Part shown: positions 39,901 through 55,100 of the stretch, piece by piece
Numbering within the stretch: position 1 is the first letter of the stretch
Layout of the letters: every line of letters begins with the position of its first letter
Source of the DNA: Epinephelus fuscoguttatus
Lineage: Eukaryota > Chordata > Actinopteri > Perciformes > Serranidae
DNA: 64,000 bases
Reading direction: 5' to 3'
NCBI RefSeq assembly: GCF_011397635.1
Contig: NC_064762.1
Coordinates: forward strand, 20,919,479 to 20,983,478
Notes under the pieces: generated by a model
What the model was told of the DNA's origin: nothing
What the model saw: the letters and a program-made list of their open reading frames with translations, nothing else
The model's database searches: none
Made by a program: the position numbers and the translations under genes

Positions 39901-41879
39901 ATATAGTGGAGTGATGGCATCCTGAGCAGAGAATGAAGTTCCGCTCCTTCTGTGTGTGTGTGTGTATCCCACTGGCTACCTAAACGCTGCCCTTCTGCAC
40001 TGTACTCATACAGTAGTTGCTGCTGATAACACGGTCCTGACCTACAGTGGCAAAGCAGCGGTGTCACAAAAGCAGAACCCTCTGGTTCTCTCCCAGGTTA
40101 ATACCATTAGCTCTGTCAGCACTGTCGCTGTTGTCAGCACCAAGGCCCCAGGAACACTGCCCGGCTTTGAAGCCAATTTGACATAGTGGCCCAACATGGA
40201 ATTATAACTTCCACGTCCACCATGTGATGCCATCAAGCCCCAAAAGACTTTTTCCCCATAGACTTAAATTGTGAAACAGACGTTTGTAAATCGGTGGATA
40301 CATTTTTTTGAGCATCACAACCCAAGCAAAATGACTCGTTTCACTATCGGGATTTGATCCATTTAATCTGATAACATTTGAAAAGTCTAAAAGAGAAGAT
40401 AATTTTTATCCCTATTCAAGTTAGTGGAACGCTAAACTGGAAGTTAGCTCCTCAGCTGGCAGGAGTCTTGTTCACGGAAAATCGACTTAATTTCTTACAG
40501 AGGAAATGGAGCTTTTTTGGCCTCATGTGCCACTGAGCAACTTTCATAGGAATGAACGAAGCTCCGCCATCAAAGTTGCATCCAGTTCTCTTTATACACC
40601 CATGGTCAGCACCACTAGCTGCTAGCTGCCGGCTTAGCTAACTCCATATTGAGAGCCATGTGCAGACAATCCCGGCTCAGACTCGGAACCATAGATATGC
40701 TCTGAATGTTGCATACAGCTCCCTAAGACCTTACTATGATGATTGACCAATAATTCATTTCACTACGAAGAAGAATTCTAAACATAAATTTTCTTGTGAG
40801 GAGGAAAAGATTATTTTGACTTCTAATGATTCAGTTCAATTCAATTCATAATTCACAAACATTACTATGATAAATCCCAAATTGTATCTTTATGAAACTA
40901 AAGTGAAGATCAAATTTTAGCCGGTACCATACTTGGCCGAATCGGCATATCACTCTAAAATATGTTTCTGTAGATAGAAAGGAGGCATTATATCAGTCAC
41001 GCTTATATAACTGTACATTTAATGCCATGTATGTGTTTCTGTGTCAATATAGAAAGTTAAACACGATGGATGAGCTCTGACATTTCTATTAACAATGTGT
41101 TATAATTTCCTCTGGCTTCACAGAAACAGTCAAAGTGCTCTGATACCTGAGGTCAGGGGAAGATCACTTCCTATCCATGAACACTTTTTACTTAAAAACA
41201 CATATTCAGTCAGTAAACCTACAAAATAAAGCTGTATTACAGAGCTTTTAGTTTGACTGACCTGATTTGATAAATTAATTTGGAGGGTTGATTATTTCAA
41301 CAACTTTCTTACACCACCATCTGTTTTTGTACTCTGTTGTCACCACAATGTCTTCTTTACACCCTCAGCGTTGCCAAGAAAAACAACAGACAGGGGTCAT
41401 CATGTAACCTCTGGAATGAGTTGGCTTATTTGCCCGAGACAGCGCTGACAACAGAGCTCCTCTGTCTGCTCCGTCTGTGTGAGGCAGAGAGTCAACACGC
41501 CAACGTTTACCTCCAGTCTGGCTTGGATCCTTTCCCTCCTTCCTTTAACCAGACAGCTGCTTTATGTTTGTTCGCTATGTCAGTGGCTTTCATGGTTACC
41601 ACACACACGGGCGGTCGCTGAGGTGAGCCCACCGGTGTTTAGGGGAAGAGGATGAATGGGATTCACACACCTCTGAGAAAGGAAAGAGACACATAAAGTG
41701 CGGCATGCATTCCTGCTGCAGTGGCGCCCCAAGACATTTTTCATAGGGGTGGCCAGGTGAGGCTACTGAAAACTGAATTTCAAGAATTTTATTATACTAC
41801 TGTAATATAGGGTGGTTGAAAACTGTGTCAATGAGAGTTCAGAATCACACACTGATATAATTTAGTTTATTATTTACAG

Positions 41880-42714
41880 GTAAAGCTGAAGTAGGCAGTT
41901 TGATTTTGGTTTTATTACTCATAATAACCTTTGGGGATAGTGTAATTTGAGTGGACTAAGAGACCTTTAGACTTCTGCTCCTCCTCTTGGCTCTGTTTTC
42001 AAGCTGAAGAAACTCTAGGCCGTGACGGAAGACTTTGGCCAATCACAGGTTGCGTACGCTGCAACACAACCACAAAAAAAGGAAGACGGACTTACCAAAA
42101 AGAGTGTCTACAAAGAGAGTCAATATCGGCGAAGCATTTTAGAGATGGACAAAAAACATTGATATTTTTTAGCTGTCTGCTAACTGGAGCTAAAGGCTAA
42201 TAGCATCAAGTTCACGTTTAGGTAGCTAATGTAAGCTAGCAACTCAAATCACAGTGTGTCCTCCAACTCACTCCCCGCAGCTACAGTCCACCTCACCACG
42301 AGGAGAGGTGGCAACAAGACCCCCAGTCAACAGCCATAGCAACCCAAATCCAGCTAGCGCGACTTCCTGCTGGATCAGCTAACAAGCTAGACCCACTGTG
42401 ACACCAGGCGCTGGGAGGTTTGCCCAACATGAGCCGCTGCAGCCGCCAACTAAAGGCTTATCTCGCAAGCTGCTGCTAGCTCGTCTCCTAGGGAAACAGT
42501 TTGCAACGACAAAGAGTGAGGCAAAAAAGATAAAATAAATCAATGTATGGGAAACACTTGGTTACTGTGTGAAGGCCATGCTTTTGGCCGTGGTCGTCTG
42601 GTGGGAGGGGCTTATGACAGAGAGGGAGGGGCTGCAGGAGGAGGTGTATTTTTAATTTCTGATGTTTTTTTTTTTTTTTTCTCTTTTCCAGATTTCTGCC
42701 GACACTAGCTTTAA
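41880..42714. mobile_element. Inverted-repeat MITE between matn3 and ttc32
   Basis: GTAAAGCTGAAGTAGGCAG at the left and GTCGGCAG-type TTCTGCCGACACTAGCTTTA at the right are imperfect inverted ends of a fish family usually starting TTAAAGCTAAAGTAGGCAGA. The interior includes GCCAATCACAGGTTGCG. It is non-coding. Confidence 0.65.
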
Positions 42715-42719
42715 TGTTA

Positions 42720-45540
42720 CTAATTATTTAATGTGCGTAGACTAATTCTGGTGCACTTGAGTTGAGGGGCGGGCAGCGATTGAACGAGGCCACTCTTTCG
42801 GGGTACCATTGTCATGCTCAGACAGTTTAAGTGAGACAAGTTGAGGGTAAACTTTTGGTTGAACAAAAAAGTGCCTTTATAGCTTTAACATTTAATATTC
42901 CTCAGCTGATCTCTACTAAAAGCAATATTTTGGGATATTCACTTTCATGCTGTGAGTTAGATGAGAAGATTGATACCACTCTAATGTTTAAATATGAAGC
43001 TACTAATGACTGAATACTGATTTTATGACACTAATACTCAGGTAAAACACGATTAATATATTGCCAGAAAGGATAACATTATAAGAAAAGGGACAACTGG
43101 AATTCAACAAAATTAAGTCCTACTGTGTTAAGTAAAGTAGAGTAAAGAGCAGAGTAGTAAAGTAGTGTCTGTCAGTGAAAAGGATAAAGGTGTGTGATAA
43201 ATGTGTGTCCAGGTCCTGCCAACCCAAAGTGGACTTTGATACTTTGTGTTAAGTCTCTCAGCAAACAGCAACATTTAGGGTGCAAGAAGAAGCACCAGCT
43301 CCTGCACTGTTGAACATAACAGTCTTTGCTTCAGGTGTCCAGGTCGCCCGGCTCTTGCCAAAGTAAACATCATAAGACTTTCCATAGCATTACAGCAGCT
43401 GCTTTAAGAAGTTTTAAGCAGCCTCGCATAAACAAATCTGACCTCTAATGACGGACACAGTGGAACCAGGTAATCCTGTCTCATTTGAGGGGAGACACTA
43501 CAGGTATACACACAGTTTTGTCATGCACTTGTCACTTTTTAGATTTGGGGTTATTTTATCTCCATAACATGTGGACTAGTAGAAAGAAAATTTCCAAAAT
43601 ACACATTTAGGTGTTTATCTGAGTTTAGTTCTGAAAATGCGAATGAGTGTATATATAATTAGATAGTGTCTTATTCACATATCTAAACATAAAATTTACT
43701 TGGGGCTCCCACGAGCTCACCTGGTCAAGCAGGTGCCCCATGTACAAAGGCTGTGTTCTTTGCTGCATTTCATCCTACCTCCCTCTCTCTGCTCCTTCCC
43801 CCCAATTCTGTCCTATCAAATAAGGCAAAAGGCCCCCACATAATATCTTTATAAGAATTTTAAGGACACTTGAAATACAAAATAATAATTGTTTTAATGT
43901 CAGTTACCAAAATGGGAAGTTTCATAGTGATATCTGTTCATTGTAAGTTTTATCCTATTCACCTTTAAATGCATGAAAAAGCATTTGAGTCTCTTACTGA
44001 GTGTGACTCTCTGGATGTTTTGGGGATGCAGAAACCCTTTGATTCATGTGATGATGTAACTGCCCACAGTTAACCTACTTTTCCACAGGTTGCGTATTAT
44101 TGCCATTTTCTCAGCAGTGTCAAACAGCCAGCCGCCAATATCCTCTTCCTCTGGGTCAAAGTGGTCTCCGTTTGATGTGTTTCAACTCGTCCACACAGTC
44201 TGGAGATTAATGGGCCGCAACAGGGAAGTGCACGGCTACTGAGTGACCTCTGCTTCCTTAAGGTGTCATTTTTCACCACGACTGTTGACTTCCTCACCTC
44301 GGAGATTGTCGGGAATTTCTCATCAGTTTGCTTATGGGTTTGCTCCTTGTTCTGTATTTACTGCAGCGAGTGTGCACACTGTCCTGAGAGCAGTGTGACA
44401 CATGTTTGAGTCTGTGAGGGTCAGGATCCTTCTCTTTAAAATGAAAAACACATCCATTGCTACATTACTGGGCTAATATTATTTCACATAGTTAGCCACA
44501 GACTGGATTTTATGTTAAAAGTTCATGCTTATACTATATATAATCATATATAATTTGAACTGCACCTATCTACAGTGATAACTTCACTGTCTTGTCTCAG
44601 GTCAGTCAAGTCTGCCACCTGCTGTTAAAAAAAAACATTTAATCTTACGCATCAGAAATCAGTTATCCTCTGTGTATAAATGATTTATGGTACAGTAAAG
44701 TCTGAAGGCCAATCACCACATGTTAATTACGTTATCTAACGAGAGATAATATTGTGAGACATGAGGAAAACAGTTTAACCGCCTATTTACTTGCAGAAGA
44801 GGTGAACCAACTTTTTCATAGGAAATCTTAAATTGAAATGAAAATAAAATTAGGATAAAAAAAACCCCATAATTGTTTATTAATCTCAAAGGAAATGTTG
44901 GTGCTGAAAATGCTTACTATGCATAATAAAATAAATATATATCCCACTGTAAAATAAAATACACACACATATTAAAATAAAAAAAAAAGTGGGAAAATAT
45001 CTATGCATATGGAACAACAGTGGGTGCAACATATTAATGAAAGTGCAGGGCGCTGGTTATTGTGGGTTTTTTTTTTTTTCAACATATTTTATCAGCATTT
45101 TAGGGACAGTCACAAAACAGTTTAGTGACATGAGTTTTTCCAACAATGAACCTGCACCCACAGCCCTCATACAAGGTTGAGGAATGGCAATAAGAACAGC
45201 AAAATATCTGTTAATAATTAGAATTATCACTGAGGTACATTAATATAAAGCAAAGAGTAGAAAAAAGACAAATACTCTTATAAAAAAATAGATAAAATTA
45301 AAATAATGCATTGTTAATGTTATATTCAACAATCATCTCACCCAGGTGGTAGAGAGTGTTATATATTTCACAAAAAATGAAAAAAGAGGCATCTGTGTCA
45401 CAAAAGTGCAAAAACACTGCGTCTTCGTTACTATTTAAATATAACATTAGCATAGAAATATAGGATAGAAATAATATGTTATATTATTTAATTAAGTAAA
45501 GTCAAAGTGATAAAGACAAAGGAAAATTATAATACAGTTG
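42720..45540. other. Intergenic matn3-ttc32, no gene seen
   Basis: Only short frames without domain features occur. The region 44440-45530 is strongly AT-rich with A and T runs. A frame at 41337-41621 to the left is also unsupported. No WDR35-like exon was found between 38790 and 45650. Confidence 0.5.
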
Positions 45541-45556
45541 GTCTGTTAATGTTAAG

Positions 45557-45591
45557 CCCCGCCCATTTGAGACACACTAAAATATGATTGG
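45557..45591 (+). promoter_or_regulatory. ttc32 core promoter elements
   Basis: A GC box (CCCCGCCC, 45557-45564) and an inverted CCAAT box (ATTGG, 45587-45591) lie 60-95 bases before the ttc32 ATG. There is no TATA box, as expected for a housekeeping-type gene. Confidence 0.5.
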
Positions 45592-45652
45592 ACGGTCTCT
45601 TAAGTGACATCACTTCCGCAGCTGTAAAACACAACAGACAAACCTTCACATA

Positions 45653-47765
<2,113 letters not shown>

Positions 47766-47945
47766 CAGCCAGAGTACATATATTATATATCCTTAAAACT
47801 GGTGGCTGAAGAGAAGATGTATATTCCGTCAAGTGTTGTCAGTTGAGTTGATGTGTGTGGACGATAATGTTTAATTTATGTTTTTAAAGGTGGACCCCAG
47901 GAAGATAAGTGGTGCTCTAGGGCACAGCTATTGGGGATCCTAACA

Positions 47946-47951
47946 AATAAA
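47946..47951 (+). terminator. Probable ttc32 poly(A) signal
   Basis: AATAAA in AACAAATAAACAAAAAAGC, 181 bases after the ttc32 stop. Downstream sequence is only weakly T/G-rich. Confidence 0.45.
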
Positions 47952-48514
47952 CAAAAAAGCTTAAATTTATGTACAGCTGTCATCTAACAAATTAAGATGT
48001 CGCTGTTTAATCTGAGGATGAACACTTTGATTATTTAAAGATGTCAGCGTGAAGATAAATCTAAAAGTGAAACATAAAACAACGTGCACAAAGCAGTGAC
48101 CACTGTAAATCAGATGATAGCTGCAAAAACATTTTCAGTTTGAACACATGAAAGGAAGTAGACAACCCACTGGATCAGGCGCGACGCTTGTATGGATTTT
48201 TGTTAAGCAGAGCATTGATAATTCCTTTTCTGCACTGACTCGAGACTCTTCCTGTTGGAAATAATGTAATGGCCTCATAAATGAAAGTAGATTATTGTAT
48301 GAGTCTGTGAGTGGACAGCACAGACTCATCGACTCGAGCAGGAGCACCAGGTGAAATGATGAGCTTTGGTTTTACAGTCCGTAATAAATGTTAGAGCACC
48401 ATCTTGAAGACACTGGGAGGAGGTTTGCGACTATAAACAAACCATAATCAAGTGTTGGCGTACAGTAATGATGAGCAGGCTCTCTGGTGCAAAGGAAAAA
48501 TGTGTTTTGTGTTT

Positions 48515-49633
48515 TAAATGCTGGCATCATATGTTTCTGCAAACCATGAATGTGTTACATTTGTATGTTTCATATGTATTGTATTAACATAGTATATTAA
48601 TTGACTTTGTCACTGAGAGGTTGAGGGGATGGTGGATGTGTGACACCTGGCGAGACACCTGCCAAGCTGCAGATCACAGTTCAAGACCAACAAATCCATT
48701 TTTTTTAGCATGTCATTGCTAAAAAAAAACCCAGCTTTTTCGTCACCAAATGCAAATGTGTTTTAGCGACCTGTTGCTGTTTTTACATCACCGATAGTGC
48801 CATGAAAAACAGTTGCATTTTACCAGACATCTACAGCTTGTACAGCCACGATTGTGACACCAAAACTGGACTTTTTAAGTCCAAATATGATCTCTTCCTA
48901 ACCATACGATGAATTACTGGTCAGGCCTACTGGGCACAGGCCTGGGAGCCTGAAGCAGCCTTTACCTGCAAAATTCAGATGTACATGTGCTCACCAGGAA
49001 GAGACAAAAAAAGCCCACAAAGAGATGCAAGGGGACTGCAAAGAGAGACAAAATAACTACCGGAGGGGGCAAAGCAATCATAAAGAGACACGAAGCGACT
49101 ACAGAGGGAAACAGAACTACAAAAAATACACAAAAATACTCCAAATAGAAACGAAATGATCTTAAAAAGACACAAAACGACAAAAAAGGATTCAAAATAA
49201 CTTCTATGAGAAACGAAATTATCTATAGAAGGCACAAAACTACAAAAAAGGCATAAAATTACTCCAAAGCGAAAGATATTGATCTTAAAAGAACACAAAA
49301 TGACTGCTAAGAGACAAAGTGACCACAAAAAGATTTATACGATTACAAGGAGAGGCAAAACGGACATAAAGTGTGTGTGTCTTGCGCTTTTGTAGAAGAG
49401 AGGTAGTGGGGCCTTTTCCAGAGCTGCGCCCAGGGGTCCAGAGTCTCATAATCAACAACATTCCTAACCACATAACCAAGAGGTTTTACGGCTAAACTGA
49501 ACCACACTTTAACCACAGCGTTGTTCAAACATACAGTTTCATCGTGTCTGCTACATAATAACGTACACATGTAACATATCAATGGTTTGCAGAAACATAC
49601 AGTGCCAACATATATTCTGATGATTGGGTTGGT
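48515..49633. mobile_element. Inverted-repeat element carrying a minisatellite, copy 2
   Basis: The ends (TGTTTCTGCAAACCATGAAT, GTTACATTTGTATG against CATGTAACATATCAATGG, TTTGCAGAAACATACAGTGC) match those of 35838-36738 in the opposite orientation. The subterminal segment 48640-48690 (CGAGACACCTGCCAAGCTGC) is the complement of 36545-36590 in copy 1. The interior carries a different tandem array, 48990-49375. Confidence 0.75.
48990..49375. repeat. Degenerate minisatellite of AGAGACAAAA-type units
   Basis: The array repeats motifs such as CAAAGAGAGACAAAATAACT, AAAGAGACACGAAGCGACTA and AAAAAGACACAAAACGAC at intervals of about 18-40 bases. It is purine-rich on + and strongly diverged. The long - strand frames here are by-products of the repeat. 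Confidence 0.75.
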
Positions 49634-49871
49634 TTTAAGGATTTTTTATCCTTGATTCTTGAGACACAAGTTGAATAATTTAAAGAGAGACATTTATGTT
49701 ACCAAAGACATGTACATATGTTTATAATCACTGAACAATAAATTATTTTTCTCACACTCCTGATAAATGTGTTTTTATTCTTCACACATGCAGTCTTTTA
49801 GTAAGAAACATGGAGGCATGTATGAGCGCTCTCACTGCATTTGAGGTGGGTGGAGAGCCACTGATGTGCCT

Positions 49872-49904
49872 CACCTGTGCACTGTCATTAGCTGATATAT
49901 AAAA
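49872..49904 (+). promoter_or_regulatory. TATA box and E-box of the first ZP gene
   Basis: TATATAAAA at 49896-49904 lies 144 bases before the ATG, and an E-box CACCTG is at 49872-49877, with CAGCTG just after the TATA. E-boxes close to TATA are bound by FIGLA in vertebrate ZP genes, so oocyte expression is plausible. This is inferred from motifs only. Confidence 0.5.
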
Positions 49905-50047
49905 CAGCTGGTGTGGGCTCAGTAAAGCAATGGGGCCCTTCACGTCAGGGTTGGTTTGTTGGTGGGGGTGTGCTGGGGTTTCAGTGCCAAACTCTGAAAG
50001 TAATTGGATTCTTGTCATTTTTTGTTTGGCTGTATTCAGACTGCAAC

Positions 50048-52132
50048 ATGGCGACGCTTGAGAACATGTAAGTTAAGTTTTCTTTTATTTAAAGGCTTTT
50101 ATCTACCTGCTTTAATGTTTCTAACCTGTGTGTTTCATTTGTTTAAGTTTGTTATGGAACTTGATGGCTGCAGTAATCGTCTTGGGTCAAGCAAGGCCAA
50201 ATGTGAAGCTTAACTCGCAGTCAAGTAAGTGTTTGTTCACATGAAATCACTATCACCTTTTTAGTGAGTGTTACCTTCTTTCTCATGAGGCTTTTCTTTT
50301 CAACAGGCAGTGGTTTAAGGTCAGAGTGTGCGGCTAATCTCATGAGGCTGTCCTTGGACGAGGCTCTAGCAGTGGGGAACCAGCTCGAAGTGGAGGCCGT
50401 CAGTGAGTATAAAATATGCTAGTGACAAGCAGATTGGCTCATCAGTGGGAGAAGGGATCCCTCATGTTTGCTGTTTGTCTCCCTAGATGGCACCCAGCAC
50501 ATTGTGTTAACACCCAGCTTGGCTGCTCAGTGTGGATATAGCATGGAGTCTGACCCCTGGGGTAACACCAGAATCTACACATCTCTGATGGGCTGCTATG
50601 TGGACAACAAAGTATGTTTTATGGTGTTTTTTCATTTGATTTTATTTAACTTAAAAGTGGCTGTTGTGCAAATTAATCATTCCCTTTTTATATTCAGTGT
50701 TTGACCAGGTACATCAACGCTACCTTCGATGCTAGTAGGTTGACAGACTGAGAAACTAAAGGGTTTCTCAAGCTGTTCAAACTGCCCGTGGGACTTTAAA
50801 TCTTCTGTGCTGCAGCAAAAGATAACTTTCAAATAAAATGTGAGATTGCTCAGATGTAATACTACCTACCTGAGACAACATGCTCTTAATACAAACAGTT
50901 AAACTTGACTCAAGTGTTTCACCCATAGTCTTCAAGCAGATTTGTTGCAGTCTAGTTTTAAGCGAACAGAGGAGCGATACCATGTCCTGGATTTTGTAAT
51001 TTTCCACTGAGAAAGCACTTTCTGGTCCGCATCGTTCCTCATTTATTTCTCAGGGGACCAATGTAAATTGACACCAGGCAGACAGTAGTTCATTTTTATG
51101 TCCTTGATGAGAACTTAAATCAAACCTCCAATTAGTGCCCCTCCCCCTTCCCTCTAAAGGACCCAAAGTACTTTACCCTTTGGTGTAAGGAGACCAATGT
51201 GAATTTCAGGGCTGCAACTGATTTTCATCCCATAATCTGCCTGTATTTTCTTGGCTTAAATGCTTTGGTATAAACTATGCAAAGTAAGATCTTCAAATAT
51301 TTCAGCCTTAATCCAAGGTCATTAAATTTACTGATAAATGGACAGAAGCAACTGCAACCAAACAAGTTTGAGTTTTCACCCAAACAATTTAAGCAGTGGC
51401 TAAAACAAATCTAAATTTCAGCTAAAATTTTTGGCTAACTCTTTAAAAATCTGAGCAAATTGGCTCAATTTCTTTTTAAAAACACGGGAAGAAGACAGTG
51501 AGCAACGAAAGAAATGACCAAATAGTTAGCAAGAAATTAGTAAAATGAGAATTAAAAAAACAAGAAAATTAATAATTAAAATGGTGATACAGATTTATTA
51601 TTTTTTAAGTGTTCCATGTGTTCTAGTTTTTGTTTTTTGTATTTTTTTTCTTTTTCTCGCAGTTTGTGGGATTTTTTTTTTTTTTACAAAGTTGCTCATT
51701 GCCTTTTTTTCATTTGTTTGAACCCCGAGCAAATGGTACCATTTCTTTCAAAGGTTTAAATACTTAAAGGCATTTCAAGGCAGTGCAAGAAAAGTGATTG
51801 TTAAAGTTTCTCCAACCCCAGGTTTCAAAGGGCCAATGCCTAAACTACAGATGCAAAAAATGCTTACACAGCAAAGACTTCTGTCCTCATCCATCTCTTT
51901 TTGTTTCCTTCCTCTGTAGGATGATACAACATTCAGCGTCGGCTTGAGACTCCGAATGTACGGCCAGAGTCCCTCGGACGTGGTCAGTCACGATGTGACG
52001 CAGACTTGCAGCTACACTCGGTGGGCCTCCAGAGAGATTCTCTGCGACAGGAACTACATGGAAGTAGGTCGCTTTACTTTGGGGGTTTATCATCTTGTGT
52101 TTGTGTGTGGTGACAAATTATGAAGTGAGTAT

Positions 52133-52176
<44 letters not shown>

Positions 52177-55100
52177 GGTGTCGAACCACTTGGCTACACC
52201 TGATCCACAAGCTGAAGCAAAGGGGCAGAGTCAGGATGTGAAGGTCAACACCATTCCTGACGTATGTTGACTTTTTTTGAGTTACTACAGTTTTTACCCT
52301 GCACCATTTGGCATCCCCTTCAATAGAATTTCTGCTTTCTTCCCTTCCTGTAGGCCTCTGGTGCAGAACATGGTATCTGGAAGATGACGTTTTTCACCCC
52401 AGAACCAGTGTCAATGGTGCTGAAGGAGGCTGAGCAGGCCGGCTACGGGGCTACGACCACCTCCACCCGTCTGGTTATGCGAAGCCCGTACAATACAGCC
52501 GAGACGTACTCGGAGGATGTAAGCAACACACCCATCTCAGTGTTTTGTTTCATTTTCGTCTAAATGACACTAAAACAGACATCTTATAGGTGGCTGGAGT
52601 CCCCATGGAGGTTTTCAGGGCAAGCGCTTACTACAAAGCACCACATGGTTTGAGTATGGTGAACCTGGCAGCTGCTTGTCCCACAGGTGATTCTCATGCT
52701 TACTATTAATTTCACAAATTGCTAAGTTGTTGCAGTTATGTCAGCAGTTGCTTTGTTTAACAGGTGGCGTCCTCTTCACCGACGACGTAATCTCTTGGCA
52801 CGTACCTCGCCGTGTGACACCTCTGGTGCACGGCAACTTTAAAATCCTAGAAATGCACATGGGCATCAACGGGCAGCGGCTGGACAAGCCTCAGATGGCG
52901 GCGCAGGGGTACAGGCTGTCCACCACAGACTTCCACATCGTCATCGAAATCCCAGTGGGCTCGCCTGATGGTTACTACAAGGTTGGAAAGTCTCTGGATT
53001 TGCTATGCAAGACTCACTGGGCCATTTGCATGTTTTATTAAAATGCCATGAATAATTGCAGAGCCATGCCCCAGATTACCAGTACCACATCACCTACATT
53101 GTGGAGCCCATGCTTGAGGTACTGTGGAGGGCAGATGACACCCACGATGATACCAGATACAAGGTTTTGTTCCCTATCACCACCCCTCTGATGCCCCGAC
53201 CGCCCCACGTCCAAGACAGTAAGTCTATTTTATGGTAAGCTATAGAAACCCAGACTCATGTGAAGGGTGTGAACGTGCCACTTTCTGTTCCTCAGACACC
53301 GTCCCAGAGGCCCGGCTGTTCAGCGTTCACTTGGGGACCTTCCTTCATGATGTGGTGCTGAGGAACATCACCTTCTCCACCGGGGTTCTCACTGTTGAGG
53401 AGTGCAACGCCAGAGGCTTCACGGTCCAGGAGCACGGCTTCCCCAATGGCACAAAGAGCTTCTCTCTACAAGTGCCCTTTGATGCTGACGTTGTCCTGAA
53501 ACACGTATGTGGAATTATAGATGCAAAACACCTTTTTTGCAGTTTGCTCTCTGCTTAAATGTTTTCAGTGACATGACAAGCTTTTTCTTTTGACATCTGC
53601 AGAATCCTGAACGCTTGGTTACGACCTACACCCTCCCTCTGATCTTTGGGTTCATGATCCAGCCTGAAGAAACTCCATTTGCCCATCCAGTGGACGTGCA
53701 GGCATCTCTGCAGGATGTTGGTGAGCTCTTCTTGTTCATGATGGCTGCTTTTTCCAGAATTTAAGGGACCTTGTCTGAAGATTCTCAGTCATCCAGGTCA
53801 TGGTAATCGTAAGTGCTATATCGTAGGCCACTGGACTTTAAACCCTGTGTGGGTGGGAACCCTTGCAGAGTCATAGGGGTCATGTGAGCTCTTAGTTTCT
53901 CTGCAAGGGTTCCCACCCACACAGGGTTTAAAGCCTGCAACTTCGTACCAGTCATTTAGAACTGAAGAAGCTTCTTGGATGAGAGGTGAAACGTCTTCAA
54001 GAAACGCAAGCAAGTCCAGTTGCTTACGATATAGCACTTATGAATTTAAGGGGCCGTTCACCCCAATTTATATATATATATTTTTTTTTTTAGTGCTGCT
54101 ACACAGCCAACTGCTTAATACAGTCTCTGCTTCTAGTGCTGCCCACCATCACTGGCACCTGTGACCACAACCAGTTCTACATCAGCGTGAAATTCGGCAG
54201 CCAAGGCTCCAATTTCCAGGCCATGGTTGGAATTCGAGAGCTAACACCGGAGATGGCCGAGGACTACCACTTCCAAGAAAACAGTACCCACTTGAGCCTT
54301 ATACTGCCGTACACCGCCCAGGACACAGTGTTTGAGGTATGTCAGGAAACTGCAGAATGTCTCCATAAATCTGAAGCGCTGGATAACTTCACTTCCTGTC
54401 TTTTCAGCTGATCACGGCATATTCAGTCAGAGCCAGAGTCGACATGCTTGTGTTTGATCACAACAACTGGGTGCTGGCTGATCTCTACCTGTCCTGCAAC
54501 TTCCCCCTAATGACAACTCGTAAGACATGAAAATTGTAGCATTTTTTTTGCTGCTTGCATTATGGGATGTTTTCTTAATCTGTTGCCTCTTTGACCGTCA
54601 GAGTGTTACCCCAATGGAACAATGACCGCTGTGGCTGTGAAGGTGGAGTCGGTGCCTAATCTGGAGCCAAGCTGGTTGACTCTGAGGGACCAGTCCTGTA
54701 AACCAGTGTTCAGTGACAGTCGCTTTGCATATTTCTCTTTCAGTGTTGACTCCTGTGGGACCACAAGAACGGTAAGTATAAGGTCTTATTAAATCCAGAA
54801 ACTAAAGTGCTTGTGTTTAAGGTTTTAATGCCATCTGCTCTCCTTTAGTTCTTTGACCACTACATGATGTATGAGAATGAGATCAGCCTGTATTACAACA
54901 ACAAAGGAGCAGCCTACACATCACCAGTTGATCCAGAATACAGGTAGACTCATTAGTCTTAACCTGATGTACTGTTTATCATTATTAGGTGAACACATTT
55001 AATGTGTTTTTTTTTTTCTCTTGTAGGCAAACTATTTCCTGCTACTACATGGTTAATAAGACTCAGACTGTTGCATTCAGCGCTAAACAAAGAAGCTATG

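Larger units (their letters stand above)
39212..40726. mobile_element. 1.5 kb inverted-repeat element with nested insertions
   Basis: Near-identical 26-base ends, TTAGGAGCTGTATGCAACAT TCAGAG and its complement ending at 40726 with one extra base, bound a fish family rich in TTGCATCCAGTTCTCT-type sequence near 40570. The left part contains an 18-base G run (about 39431-39448), repeat copy B (39447-39657) and a MITE (39665-39900). No transposase was seen. Confidence 0.7.

Noticed and set aside
41337-41621. 94-codon open frame between matn3 and ttc32
   Set aside because: No recognisable domain, no splice partners, no promoter or poly(A) context; length is within chance for this composition.
48962-49328. 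Long hydrophobic open frames on - near 49000
   Set aside because: Low-complexity peptides generated by the AGAGACAAAA-type minisatellite.
50612-50712. Possible microexon TGTTTGACCAG before a GT in ZP intron 4
   Set aside because: Exons 4 and 5 already join in phase 0, and an 11-base exon would break the frame.
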